Source: Bacteroidetes bacterium UBA6161 (lineage in GTDB: Bacteria > Bacteroidota > Bacteroidia > NS11-12g > UBA955). From it: a stretch of 38,339 bases of DNA. How positions within the stretch are numbered: the stretch's first letter is position 1; each line of letters starts with the position of its first letter. Positions 8,462 through 16,484 of the stretch are shown one piece after another. The DNA lies in contig DIUJ01000015.1 in assembly GCA_002422315.1 (NCBI GenBank), positions 1-38,339 of the forward strand. The letters are read 5' to 3'. A model generated the notes under the pieces. It ran no database searches. It was not told the DNA's origin and saw nothing but the letters and a program-made list of their open reading frames with translations. The position numbers and the translations under genes were made by a program.

Positions 8462-10050
8462 GATGTAAATCTCCCTTCTTTAATTCTCTTTTTATAAGCA
8501 TAATAAACCATGTAAGCAATAAGTCCCCAAACAGCTAATAATCCTGTTCTAGATATGTTTACAAAAAGCCTCTTGGTTAATAAAAACTCCTTGTGAGAAC
8601 CTTCGGCCAAACCAATCTCATTATTTAGTGAAGCGTTTGTAATTTGATCCCAGATTCCAGGCAAACTCATAAAGAAAACGTAAGCCAAAAGCAATGGAGT
8701 AATATATTTTATTATAAACTTAAATATGGATGGAACTTGAATATCTGCACCGGCAGTAATTTCCTTCCAGCCCTTGTCCATGCCAAATATCCAAGCAAAA
8801 AGAATAATTTCAAATAGTGCAAAAACAACCAATGAGACTGTACCAGCCCAATAATCATACTCATCAAAAACCCCATAATTAAAGAAAACTACAGTTGGCA
8901 AACCCAAAAGAAAAACAATTGCACCAAAAGCTAATGCAGAATTCTTCCTAGACCAAGAGAATTCATCTTGTAAAAATCCCATCATTGGTGTACCCATTGC
9001 AAGAGAAGAGGTTACCCCTGCAAAAAAAAGCAATCCAAACCAAGCTATTCCTGCAACAATAGCCAATGGGCGGCCCCACTGTTCAAAAAGATATGGAAGG
9101 GTCTGAAAACCCAGCCCTAATCCTCCATTTTTTGTTGCTTCAATTACCTTATCTATTCCCAAATAACCAACAGAAATAGGGATTAATATAGCAGAACCCA
9201 AAACAATTTCTACAAAACCATTCATCCAGCCTGCACTCATTGCATTTAGCGCTATATCGTCTTTCTTTTTTATGTAAGAAGCATAGCAGTGTATAGAACC
9301 CATGCCCAAAGACAAGGTAAAAAACACCTGCCCGGCTGCTGCTAACCATATTTTGGGCGACAACAAAGTATAGTTACCTTTTCCATCTACAAAAATAGGA
9401 TCCCATAAAAAATTCAAACCCATTGTACCATCGAATATAGCTCCATTTTCACCTGCTTTTAAAGTAACTGCTTTGTATGCCAAAAAAGCTCCGAATACTA
9501 ACAACAAGGGCATCCCGATTTTTGCTGCTTTTTCCACTCCCCCACTTAATCCCTTAGAAAGAATCCATGTATTTAGAGCCAAACAAATAATCCAAAAAAC
9601 TATAGGCTCTAACGTATCCAAGGAAACATATTGGCCGAAAAACAACTGAACTTGTTCTTGGCTTTGACCTGCAAAAGTACCTTTTATGGAATGCCAGACC
9701 CACGAAAGGGTCCAAGACTCCAAATAACAATAGTAAGAAGCCACTGCAATGTTTGTAAAAATTCCAAATACGCCAATATACTTCCAAAACTTGCGCTTGT
9801 CCATAGAATCCAAAATAAAAGGAGTACTGTGGTGGCCATTTTTCCCTCCATACCTTCCTGTAGACCACTCAACAAAAAGAAGTGGCAAGCCCATTAGTAA
9901 AAAACAAACCAAATAAGGGATAATGAATGCTCCTCCACCATTTTGTATAGCTTGCACAGGAAATCTTAAAAAATTACCTAATCCAACTGCATTACCAGCC
10001 ATTGCTAAAATCAAGCCTACCCTCGAACCCCAACTTTCTTTATCCGACAT
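8458..10050 (-). CDS. Neurotransmitter:sodium symporter (NSS/SNF) family transporter
   Basis: 530 residues with about 11-12 membrane helices. The N-terminus is a strong NSS signature: WGSRVGLILAMAGNAVGLGN, then FLRFPVQAIQNGGGAFIIPY and EWSTGRYGG, covering the Na+ and substrate site of helix 1. Family members are Na+-coupled importers of amino acids or related compounds in the inner membrane. The overlapping downstream small subunit suggests a MetP-like importer of methionine or alanine, but the substrate cannot be read from sequence. It is divergent from gpsA across a 226-nt gap. Confidence 0.92.
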   Translation of the reverse strand: MSDKESWGSRVGLILAMAGNAVGLGNFLRFPVQAIQNGGGAFIIPYLVCFLLMGLPLLFVEWSTGRYGGKNGHHSTPFILDSMDKRKFWKYIGVFGIFTNIAVASYYCYLESWTLSWVWHSIKGTFAGQSQEQVQLFFGQYVSLDTLEPIVFWIICLALNTWILSKGLSGGVEKAAKIGMPLLLVFGAFLAYKAVTLKAGENGAIFDGTMGLNFLWDPIFVDGKGNYTLLSPKIWLAAAGQVFFTLSLGMGSIHCYASYIKKKDDIALNAMSAGWMNGFVEIVLGSAILIPISVGYLGIDKVIEATKNGGLGLGFQTLPYLFEQWGRPLAIVAGIAWFGLLFFAGVTSSLAMGTPMMGFLQDEFSWSRKNSALAFGAIVFLLGLPTVVFFNYGVFDEYDYWAGTVSLVVFALFEIILFAWIFGMDKGWKEITAGADIQVPSIFKFIIKYITPLLLAYVFFMSLPGIWDQITNASLNNEIGLAEGSHKEFLLTKRLFVNISRTGLLAVWGLIAYMVYYAYKKRIKEGRFTS

Positions 10051-10114
10051 ATACTATTTGTAAATTTAATTCCATTTTTGAGCGGGCTAAATTAGTATTT
10101 TTGATTTATAAACC

Positions 10115-10122
10115 CAAAACTA
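10115..10122 (-). promoter_or_regulatory. Candidate -7 element (TAGTTTTG) for the symporter operon
   Basis: Minus-strand TAGTTTTG, 64 nt before the symporter ATG; it overlaps the left arm of the dyad at 10120-10138. Confidence 0.35.
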
Positions 10123-10138
10123 AATCCTGAGGATTTAG
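10120..10138. promoter_or_regulatory. 8-bp perfect dyad in a divergent promoter region
   Basis: CTAAATCC-TGA-GGATTTAG is a perfect 8-bp inverted repeat with a 3-nt spacer, between the divergent symporter and gpsA genes and overlapping a candidate -7 box. It could be a repressor operator or an RNA hairpin; no T tract follows. Confidence 0.4.
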
Positions 10139-10263
10139 AAAAATATAAACTAGATCTTAGATGTATCAGAACTTCTCTGTAAAAATTGGTTCAATTATAA
10201 ATCCACCTTTTTTCTAACCCATTAATTAAAACCAATCAGATGCTATAATTTATATTTTTTAAA

Positions 10264-10271
10264 TAAATTTG
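10264..10271 (+). promoter_or_regulatory. Candidate -7 element (TAAATTTG) for gpsA, next to its start codon
   Basis: TAAATTTG matches TAnnTTTG and ends 5 nt before the TTG start at 10277, so transcription would begin at or within a base or two of the start codon. No -33 TTG is evident. Confidence 0.4.
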
Positions 10272-10276
10272 CCCTC

Positions 10277-11293
10277 TTGACAGTAAATTTGGAAAATACG
10301 CGAGAAATAGCCATAGTGGGCGCTGGTAGTTGGGCTACTGCAATTGTAAAGATTTTGTTAGAAAACCCATCCGTTGAAAAAATACACTGGTGGATGCGAA
10401 AAAAAGAAGTAGTGGAATTCTTTAACAACTTTGGCCACAATCCCAATTATTTAAGCAGTGTATTGTTTGATAAAAGCAGGATTGTAGCTTATGACAAGGT
10501 AGAAGAATGTATAAATGCAAGTTCATTTGTAATTTTGGCTACCCCATCCGCTTTTTTGCACCAAAGCATTTCACATATTCCAGCAAGCACTTGGCGAGGC
10601 AAAACCGTAGTAACGGCAATAAAAGGCTTGGTTCCAGAGTTCACTCAAATAGTATCGGATTATATGCATGCGCAATGTGCTATACCAATGTCACATATTG
10701 CTTGTATAAGCGGCCCATGCCATGCAGAAGAAGTTGCAAGAGAAAGACTTTCTTATTTAACTATGGCATCTGAGTCTGCAGAATTAACAAACAACTTGGC
10801 AGCTCTCTTCGATTGTAGATTTATCAATACCAGTACTTCTACAGACATTCAAGGAATAGAATATGCAGCAATACTTAAAAATATTTATGCTATAGCTGCA
10901 GGTGTTTCCAATGGCTTGGGCTATGGAGACAATTTTAGAGCAGTTCTTATATCCTATTCTATTCGAGAAATGGAAAACTTTTTAAAACAGATGGGTTTGC
11001 CAAGCGACAAAGTAAACCAAAGCGCTTACCTAGGAGACCTCCTGGTAACTGCTTACAGTCAGTTCAGTAGAAACAGGAACTTTGGCAACATGCTTGGTAG
11101 AGGATATTCTGTAAAATCTGCGCAAATGGAAATGAATATGGTTGCAGAGGGCTACTATTCTACCAATCAAATTTACATATTAAATGAAAAAATAGGAGCT
11201 AAAATGCCAATATTGGACTGCATGTACAGTATTATTTACCAAAACCAAAGCCCTAACAAAGCATTCAAAATTCTAGAAGAGCAAATTTTTTAA
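10277..11293 (+). CDS. gpsA: NAD(P)-dependent glycerol-3-phosphate dehydrogenase (GpsA)
   Basis: Cytosolic reduction of dihydroxyacetone phosphate to sn-glycerol 3-phosphate, the backbone for phospholipid synthesis. 338 residues, normal length. The Rossmann motif is VGAGSWATAI (about 14-23; most family members have GSWGTA). SGPCHAEEVA is near 145, the catalytic lysine is in AAILKNIYAIAAGVSNGLG (Lys201), and GDNFRA is near 217. The start is TTG: no ATG occurs in frame before residue 40, which is beyond the nucleotide-binding motif. It is followed 4 nt later by a FAD oxidoreductase gene, probably in one transcript. Confidence 0.93.
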   Translation: MTVNLENTREIAIVGAGSWATAIVKILLENPSVEKIHWWMRKKEVVEFFNNFGHNPNYLSSVLFDKSRIVAYDKVEECINASSFVILATPSAFLHQSISHIPASTWRGKTVVTAIKGLVPEFTQIVSDYMHAQCAIPMSHIACISGPCHAEEVARERLSYLTMASESAELTNNLAALFDCRFINTSTSTDIQGIEYAAILKNIYAIAAGVSNGLGYGDNFRAVLISYSIREMENFLKQMGLPSDKVNQSAYLGDLLVTAYSQFSRNRNFGNMLGRGYSVKSAQMEMNMVAEGYYSTNQIYILNEKIGAKMPILDCMYSIIYQNQSPNKAFKILEEQIF

Positions 11294-11297
11294 AACG

Positions 11298-12410
11298 ATG
11301 CAGGTTTACAACAGCTCTTGGTGGGAACAAAAATATATTTTCAACTCTATAGATTTTCTTATTGTTGGATCTGGATTTACTGGACAATACCTTGCGTATT
11401 TGCTAAGAGAAAAACATTCTTCTGCTAAAATTTGTATGGTAGACCGAGCACCTTTCTCGGCTGGGGCTAGTACCCGAAATGCTGGGTTTGCTACTTTTGG
11501 CAATGTAACCGAAATTTACGACGACTTGCAAAATATGCCACAAGAAGAAGTATGGCAATTGGTAGAAGACAGATACCGCGGTTTAGAATGGATTAAACAA
11601 AGCTTTGGCCCGGAGGTTTTTGATTACCAAAACACTGGAGGTTGGGAGATTTTTACAGAAACAAACCACGATATATCTTCTCTTGCAAAGGAGTACAACC
11701 AAGAACTAAAGCATAGAATTGGATTAAAAGAAACTTTTCAAATAAAAGACACCCATGATTTAGGATTTAAAGCTAATCATTTAGGGGTTTTTAATCCCTT
11801 TGAAGGACAACTCAACCCAGCAAAACTTTTCCTTCATTTGCATAGTTTAAACCAAAAGAGAGGGGTTCTCTTTTTCGGGGGTATGGAAATAGAAAAAATA
11901 GAAGGGGGGAATTTATTAAGCAAGCAAGGTTTTGAGCTAAAAGCCTCACAGATTATATTGGCTACAAATGCTTTTACTTCTACGCTATTTCCAGAATATG
12001 CACATACTATAGTACCTGCCAGAGGTCAAGTATTAGTTACAAAAGAGCTTGAGAAACCCTTAATACCAGGTATTTACCACAGCGACTTAGGCTATATTTA
12101 TTTCCGGTCATTGGGCAATAGATTACTCATTGGAGGGGGCCGAAACAAATTTAAGGAAGAAGAAACTACTTGGGAGATAAAAAGCAATGAAAATACATTA
12201 AACTATCTTCTGGAATATACAAAATCGGTAATATGTCCAACACAAAATGTTGAGATAGAATGTAGTTGGAGCGGAATAATGGCTATGGGAAGTGGCAAAT
12301 TTCCTATTGTAGAGAGAATTAACAGCAACACATTAGTATGTGCTAGAATGGGCGGAATAGGGGTTGCACTAACACCAATAGCAGCGCAAAAAGCGGTATC
12401 TTTATTGTAG
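11298..12410 (+). CDS. FAD-dependent oxidoreductase (DAO family)
   Basis: 370 residues. The FAD-binding motif is LIVGSGFTGQYLAYLLRE near 21-38, followed by VDRAPFSAGASTRNAGFATFG, the usual DAO second contact region. Later segments ILATNAFTS and PARGQVLVTKEL and the C-terminal RMGGIGVALTPIAAQKA also fit glycine-oxidase or D-amino-acid-dehydrogenase-like enzymes. The reaction is probably oxidation of an amine or amino acid, substrate unknown. There is no signal peptide, so it is cytosolic. It starts 4 nt after gpsA stops, which suggests cotranscription, though a glycerol-phosphate role is only a guess. Confidence 0.85.
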   Translation: MQVYNSSWWEQKYIFNSIDFLIVGSGFTGQYLAYLLREKHSSAKICMVDRAPFSAGASTRNAGFATFGNVTEIYDDLQNMPQEEVWQLVEDRYRGLEWIKQSFGPEVFDYQNTGGWEIFTETNHDISSLAKEYNQELKHRIGLKETFQIKDTHDLGFKANHLGVFNPFEGQLNPAKLFLHLHSLNQKRGVLFFGGMEIEKIEGGNLLSKQGFELKASQIILATNAFTSTLFPEYAHTIVPARGQVLVTKELEKPLIPGIYHSDLGYIYFRSLGNRLLIGGGRNKFKEEETTWEIKSNENTLNYLLEYTKSVICPTQNVEIECSWSGIMAMGSGKFPIVERINSNTLVCARMGGIGVALTPIAAQKAVSLL

Positions 12411-12426
12411 TTTTAACTACTGTTTT
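12407..12426 (+). terminator. Probable intrinsic terminator after the FAD oxidoreductase
   Basis: GTAG-TTTTAA-CTAC (12407-12420) is followed by TGTTTTTT. It begins on the last codons of the oxidoreductase and lies between two convergent genes. The stem is short, so strength is uncertain. Confidence 0.45.
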
Positions 12427-13062
12427 TTAGCCATTCTTAGGCTTAGCATTTTCTAATCTATGCAACAACTCTGTTTTGTAATAAGAATCCAGACCACTTA
12501 TAGCTATGCCGCCATTCTCAGACAAGTTTAACCATCCATCCTCCGCTATAAGTTGTTCCTGTATCCTTATCCCTTCTATTTTGGCTACAACTAGAACAGA
12601 ATTACTCTCCGAAATAATATATTCATTCTCGTATTTGCAATACAATTGAATTGGACTACCATAAACAAAAGGAATACTGTATGGGTCCACAAATTCTTTG
12701 GTCAAACCAACTTTTTCAAACTCGGAGATATCCTCTGCATATTTGGCAGAACTCAAATGAGCGGGAATTACAAGCGATTCTGCAACCTGATTTACGGTAA
12801 AATAAGCATTTGATTTTAAATTCATGTAGGTGTTTCTAGGGGTTGGATTTAATCGAAATACTACACCTATAAGAGCAGGATCACTATTTAAATGCATTAC
12901 AGAACTAAAAATTGCTACATTATAATTTTTGGATGATCGGGAAACTAAGAGGTTTGCAGATTTAAAACCCACACAAGCATTGAGCAAATGCAAACGGTTG
13001 TTTTTGGGAAGGTTCTGAAGGTCTTTTGAAAGTAAGACAGTATATTTTTCCTTAACTTGCAT
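12427..13062 (-). CDS. Flavin-reductase-like domain protein
   Basis: 211 residues from the ATG at 13062 (a TTG 18 nt upstream is in frame but less likely). The core NYNVAIFSSVMHLNSDPALIGVVFRLNPTPR, followed by NTYMNLKSNAYFTVNQV, is the FMN-binding pattern of the flavin-reductase-like family, which includes reductase components of monooxygenases and FMN-binding split-barrel proteins. Its specific substrate cannot be named. It is convergent with the FAD oxidoreductase, with 16 nt between the stops; a functional link between the two flavoproteins is not demonstrated. Confidence 0.78.
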   Translation of the reverse strand: MQVKEKYTVLLSKDLQNLPKNNRLHLLNACVGFKSANLLVSRSSKNYNVAIFSSVMHLNSDPALIGVVFRLNPTPRNTYMNLKSNAYFTVNQVAESLVIPAHLSSAKYAEDISEFEKVGLTKEFVDPYSIPFVYGSPIQLYCKYENEYIISESNSVLVVAKIEGIRIQEQLIAEDGWLNLSENGGIAISGLDSYYKTELLHRLENAKPKNG

Positions 13063-13205
13063 GGATAAATAATGTAGCAATTAGAAAGGAATTTTGTTTT
13101 GAACAGTGACATATCTTTTCTTCCTAAATCAATAATTTGAAAATTAGGAGATATTTTGTCGTCCCTATGCAAATAAACTAACAACACACTTTTAGTCAAT
13201 TACTT

Positions 13206-14219
13206 TCAGTTACTTTCACCCAACACAAGTTGTTGGTTCGTTTCTGCTGTAGTTTCTTGTATTATTTTTTGAATTACAAATGCGGCATTGTTTGTATATT
13301 GTCTATAAACCTCTGTTTCGGATTGCATCCACTGCTCCACTTTTTCAGAAGAGATACTGTGGTTTACACATACTCCCATTTGTTCTAGAGCTGCTGCATT
13401 ATAGTATTGTTCATATTGATTTTTGATAGGCACAACCATTAGTTTTTTATTTAAGTAAATGGTTTCTGCAGGTAACTCAAAACCGGCGCTGCACAAAACC
13501 CCCTTGCTTTTTGCCAAAGTTTTTAAAAACAAGTCTTGTTGAATAGGGTAAAAAGTACAATTCCCTATTTTCTCTTTCATTACACTTTGTTTAGAAAAAA
13601 CTATCCACTTGCTGTCTAGGTTTTGCAATATCATATACAGAATTTTGTTGGAGTAGGACGGTAAATAAACTAAATATTGGTCTCTATTTTCTATTTTTAG
13701 GTTTCTTACTTCTTGGCGAATGATAGGGGTAAAAATATTGTCAGCGTAATTTTGAAAATGGAATCCATATTTCCTGCTAATTGGAGCATAATAATGAAGA
13801 ATAAGTTCGCCTAACCAATTGTACACCTTAGGCTTGGGAACCTCTTTATGAAGCAAGGCGCTTTGATGTGATACAGAAACAATATTAGACTTACAAAAAA
13901 TGCTTTTCCAAGCACTAATAGGCTCAAAATCATTAATCACTAAATCATAATCTCTTAAAGGAACAGACCTTATCTCTTTAATTATTCGGAAAATATTTAA
14001 ATGCAAAATCGTATTCAATATAGAGATTGCCCCTTTTTTGTTGTAATACAAAGAAATACCGGTAAAAGAATATTTGATGGGCTTATTAATTTTCAACTGA
14101 GATTGGGTTCCGCTGGCCAAAATATCCACTTCTCCATATTGTTCCAAAATGGGGATTAATTCTTGGGCCCTTGCCAAATGCCCATTGCCTGTTTTTTGAA
14201 CCGCATATAGTATTTTCAT
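13206..14219 (-). CDS. GT-B type glycosyltransferase family protein
   Basis: 337 residues. The start MKILYAVQKTGNGHLARAQE, with its GHLAR/GNGH loop, and the C-terminal segment LCSAGFELPAETIYLNKKLM followed by VVPIKNQYEQYYNA match the nucleotide-sugar-binding regions of GT28/MJ1255-like glycosyltransferases. It has no signal peptide, so it probably acts on the cytosolic membrane face. It overlaps the upstream LpxH-like gene by ATGA, so the two are translationally coupled; this suggests envelope glycan or glycolipid synthesis. Acceptor and sugar are unknown. Confidence 0.75.
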   Translation of the reverse strand: MKILYAVQKTGNGHLARAQELIPILEQYGEVDILASGTQSQLKINKPIKYSFTGISLYYNKKGAISILNTILHLNIFRIIKEIRSVPLRDYDLVINDFEPISAWKSIFCKSNIVSVSHQSALLHKEVPKPKVYNWLGELILHYYAPISRKYGFHFQNYADNIFTPIIRQEVRNLKIENRDQYLVYLPSYSNKILYMILQNLDSKWIVFSKQSVMKEKIGNCTFYPIQQDLFLKTLAKSKGVLCSAGFELPAETIYLNKKLMVVPIKNQYEQYYNAAALEQMGVCVNHSISSEKVEQWMQSETEVYRQYTNNAAFVIQKIIQETTAETNQQLVLGESN

Positions 14220-15055
14220 ATTACTCCTCCTGTTACTTCTAAAACCAACTCCTCTAAACTTTTAAATGACTTATAATCATTTTTTTGAACATTTACTTTC
14301 GCTGTTTTTAGGCTAGTGTTGTATTGGAAAATTTTCCAACCATTGTGGTCAAGTTCTAAAGCACTTAAGTTTTCTACCCAGTCTCCACTATTCATATATT
14401 GTGTTTTTCCTTTATGGTTCTCAAAACTCTTAATACAAGGCTGATGAATGTGCCCACAAATCACAGCATCATATTGGTTAGATACTGCAAGTTCTGAAGC
14501 AATTGCTTCAAAATCACCTATGAATTTCACTGCTTTTTTTACACTAGATTTTATCTTTTTGGAAAAAGAATATTTTTCTTTCCCAAGTTTTGCCAAAATA
14601 AAATTAGTTAAAGCATTTAGCCTAATGAGAAAATCATAACCATAACCACCTAGCTTAGCAATCCATTTGGAATGGTGCACAGAATGATCAAAAACATCTC
14701 CATGAAAAATCCATATTTTCTTTCCTTGAATTTCAAGAATTTTTTTGTTACAAACTTCAATATTCCCAAACTCAACATCTGTAAATTTCCTTAACATTTC
14801 GTCGTGGTTGCCAGTTATATATACAACCTTAGTTCCTGCAGAAGCCATCTCTATGATTTTTTTTATAACCTGAAGATGGGAAGCAGGAAAAAAGTTTTTT
14901 CGAAATTGCCAAATATCAATAAAGTCACCATTGATTATTAGAGTTTTGGTTTCTATGCTCTGCAAATAATTTAAAAGTTCTTTTGCGTGAGCACCATAGG
15001 TTCCCAAATGTACATCTGAAATAACTACAACCTCTTTAATATTTGGATTTTCCAT
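14216..15055 (-). CDS. LpxH-like metallophosphoesterase (UDP-2,3-diacylglucosamine diphosphatase family)
   Basis: 279 residues with all calcineurin-type metal motifs in order: ISDVHLG (about 12-18), NGDFIDIW, TGNHDEML, FHGDVFDH and CGHIHQP, then YMNSGDWVENLSALE. It is closest to the LpxH-type branch that cleaves UDP-2,3-diacylglucosamine to lipid X in lipid A synthesis. Family members of this subtype with longer C-termini are not all proven LpxH, so I withhold a symbol. It is the first gene of a pair with the glycosyltransferase, supporting an envelope role. Confidence 0.8.
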   Translation of the reverse strand: MENPNIKEVVVISDVHLGTYGAHAKELLNYLQSIETKTLIINGDFIDIWQFRKNFFPASHLQVIKKIIEMASAGTKVVYITGNHDEMLRKFTDVEFGNIEVCNKKILEIQGKKIWIFHGDVFDHSVHHSKWIAKLGGYGYDFLIRLNALTNFILAKLGKEKYSFSKKIKSSVKKAVKFIGDFEAIASELAVSNQYDAVICGHIHQPCIKSFENHKGKTQYMNSGDWVENLSALELDHNGWKIFQYNTSLKTAKVNVQKNDYKSFKSLEELVLEVTGGVI

Positions 15056-15071
15056 TCTCGTAAATTAAATA

Positions 15072-15079
15072 CAAAGCTA
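15072..15079 (-). promoter_or_regulatory. Candidate -7 element (TAGCTTTG) for the LpxH-like operon
   Basis: Minus-strand TAGCTTTG, 16 nt before the ATG at 15055. Confidence 0.4.
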
Positions 15080-15311
15080 GTTTTACTATATTAGCTTTAG
15101 ATTGTTGCATTGTTATTTAAAACTTATTTAAACTGCTTTTAAAATAGGTTTAAAATCAATATAGGTAAAGAGACCGCTAACTTACAAGTAAAGGAAGAGT
15201 ATGTGAATTTAAGGCTATACGGTTTTATTCAAAAAAAATGATTTAAAATACCTCATAATTTCTCATTCTCTTATTTTTAAAAATACACGTTTTTTGAACC
15301 AAGGATTTTAG

Positions 15312-15319
15312 TAATTTTG
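15312..15319 (+). promoter_or_regulatory. Candidate -7 element (TAATTTTG) for the GIY-YIG gene
   Basis: TAATTTTG lies 19 nt before the ATG at 15339. A TTTG occurs 15 nt upstream of it, slightly short for a -33 element. Confidence 0.4.
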
Positions 15320-15338
15320 AACCGATTATATTAGAAGT

Positions 15339-15638
15339 ATGTTTTATCTTTATGTTTTGTATTCCCCTTCCGCTACTAAGTTCTACGTTGGCCATTCACA
15401 GAACCCAATAGAAGCACTGGCTCTCCATAATTCCGACACGGAATCTAGGTACACAGGGAAATACTCTGATTGGGAAATTAGGAGTGTTTTCGAAGTGTCT
15501 GACAGCTTAGAAGAGGCTTTGGAGTTAAAACGTTTTATAAATAAGCAGAAAACTAGAAAATTAGTTCTAAAGCTAACTGACCCGAAATTCGAACCTTCTG
15601 GAGTATTGGAGAAACTTAAAAGAACAACTTTAAAATAA
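15339..15638 (+). CDS. GIY-YIG nuclease family protein
   Basis: 99 residues, the typical size of the stand-alone single-domain (UPF0213-like) group. MFYLYVLYSPSATKFYVGHS gives the Y-V-L...Y-V-G core. Further on are LHNSD, SRYTGKYSDWEI and the EEALELKRFINKQKTRKLV helix that carries the catalytic Glu. The in vivo role of such small GIY-YIG proteins in Bacteroidota is not settled; some are likely DNA-structure nucleases. The stop codon is only about 10 nt from the first REP-like unit of the RAYT array, so the gene may belong to that element or simply be its insertion neighbour. Confidence 0.88.
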   Translation: MFYLYVLYSPSATKFYVGHSQNPIEALALHNSDTESRYTGKYSDWEIRSVFEVSDSLEEALELKRFINKQKTRKLVLKLTDPKFEPSGVLEKLKRTTLK

Positions 15639-15648
15639 GACTTCATCT

Positions 15649-15912
15649 TATCCGAAAAGTTCCGAAGGGCTCTACGGATTCTATATAGAGTGTAGTCTCA
15701 GACTACATTAAAATAGTTTTTTTATATTTTAAGTAGTCTATCCGTAGAGTTCCGAAGGGCTCTACGGATTCTTAATAAAGTGTAGTCTCTGACTACATCA
15801 AAATAGTTTTTTATGTTTTACGCACTCTATCCGTAGAGTTCCGAAGGGCTCTACGGATTCTTAGTAAAGTGTAGTCTCTGACTACATCAAAACAGTTTTT
15901 TTTATATTTTTG
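15649..15912 (+). repeat. Three tandem ~90-bp REP-like units upstream of the RAYT
   Basis: Each unit has a long hairpin, TCCGTAGAG...CTCTACGGA, then a second hairpin GTAGTC-TCW-GACTAC, then a T-rich tail. Long hairpins lie at 15651-15678 (left arm degraded to CCGAAAAGT), 15741-15768 and 15830-15857; short ones at 15692-15706, 15782-15796 and 15871-15885. Spacing is 90 and 89 bp. The long stem has 9 bp plus an inner TTC/GGG extension around a CGAA tip. This matches REP/BIME-type elements and lies directly in front of a RAYT gene. Confidence 0.85.
15905..15912 (+). promoter_or_regulatory. Candidate -7 element (TATTTTTG) for the RAYT, in the REP tail
   Basis: TATTTTTG lies 17 nt before the RAYT ATG, in the T-rich tail of the third REP unit. 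The other two tails (TATATTTTAAG, TATGTTTTACG) lack the TTTG match. Confidence 0.4.
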
Positions 15913-15929
15913 ACCAGAAATATCCCTTT

Positions 15930-16484
15930 ATGAAAGAAGAAGGTTATAAAATAAGAAATCAAAATGCTATACATTTTATTACGTTTTCCGTTGTGGAATG
16001 GGTTGATGCGTTAACAAGGCCTATATATAAAAATATTATTGTTGAAAGTTTAATCTTTTGTCAAACTAAAAAAGGATTAAATATTCACGCGTGGGTTATT
16101 ATGAGTAATCATGTTCATCTAATTTGTTCTGCTAGAGAGCCAGATAAATTATCTGATATTTTAAGAGACTTTAAAAAATTCACTTCAAGTAAAATAGTTG
16201 AAGAAATAGAAAAAAATCCGCAAGAAAGTAGAAAATCATGGATGTTATGGATATTTAAAAAGGCAGGAGAAGTAAACATAAGAAATGAGAATTTTCAATT
16301 TTGGCAACAAAACAACCACCCTATTGAATGTAGCACTATAGAAAAATTGAATACAAGAATGAAATACCTGCATGAGAATCCCGTAAAAGCAGGAATTGTA
16401 AATTTTGAAGGGGACTACAAATACTCTAGCGGAATGGATTACTACCTGAATAAAAAAGGCTTAATAGATATAGACTATTTATAA
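15930..16484 (+). CDS. REP-associated transposase (RAYT, Y1/HUH family)
   Basis: 184 residues of the IS200-like/TnpA_REP family, single-strand nucleases that move or process REP hairpins. The metal-binding HUH motif is in AWVIMSNHVHLICSA (His61, His63), and the RAYT C-terminal signature is in MKYLHENPVKAGIV (about 144-157), followed by YKYSS. The helix between, LRDFKKFTSSKIVEEI, has no tyrosine; as I align it by eye the classical catalytic Tyr should lie there, so either Tyr146 serves or chemistry is altered. It is flanked by three REP-like units on each side in opposite orientations. The gene looks intact. Confidence 0.9.
   Translation: MKEEGYKIRNQNAIHFITFSVVEWVDALTRPIYKNIIVESLIFCQTKKGLNIHAWVIMSNHVHLICSAREPDKLSDILRDFKKFTSSKIVEEIEKNPQESRKSWMLWIFKKAGEVNIRNENFQFWQQNNHPIECSTIEKLNTRMKYLHENPVKAGIVNFEGDYKYSSGMDYYLNKKGLIDIDYL

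Noticed and set aside
12945..13199. 84-residue minus-strand frame
   Set aside because: It overlaps the flavin-reductase-like gene in another frame and has no recognisable features.
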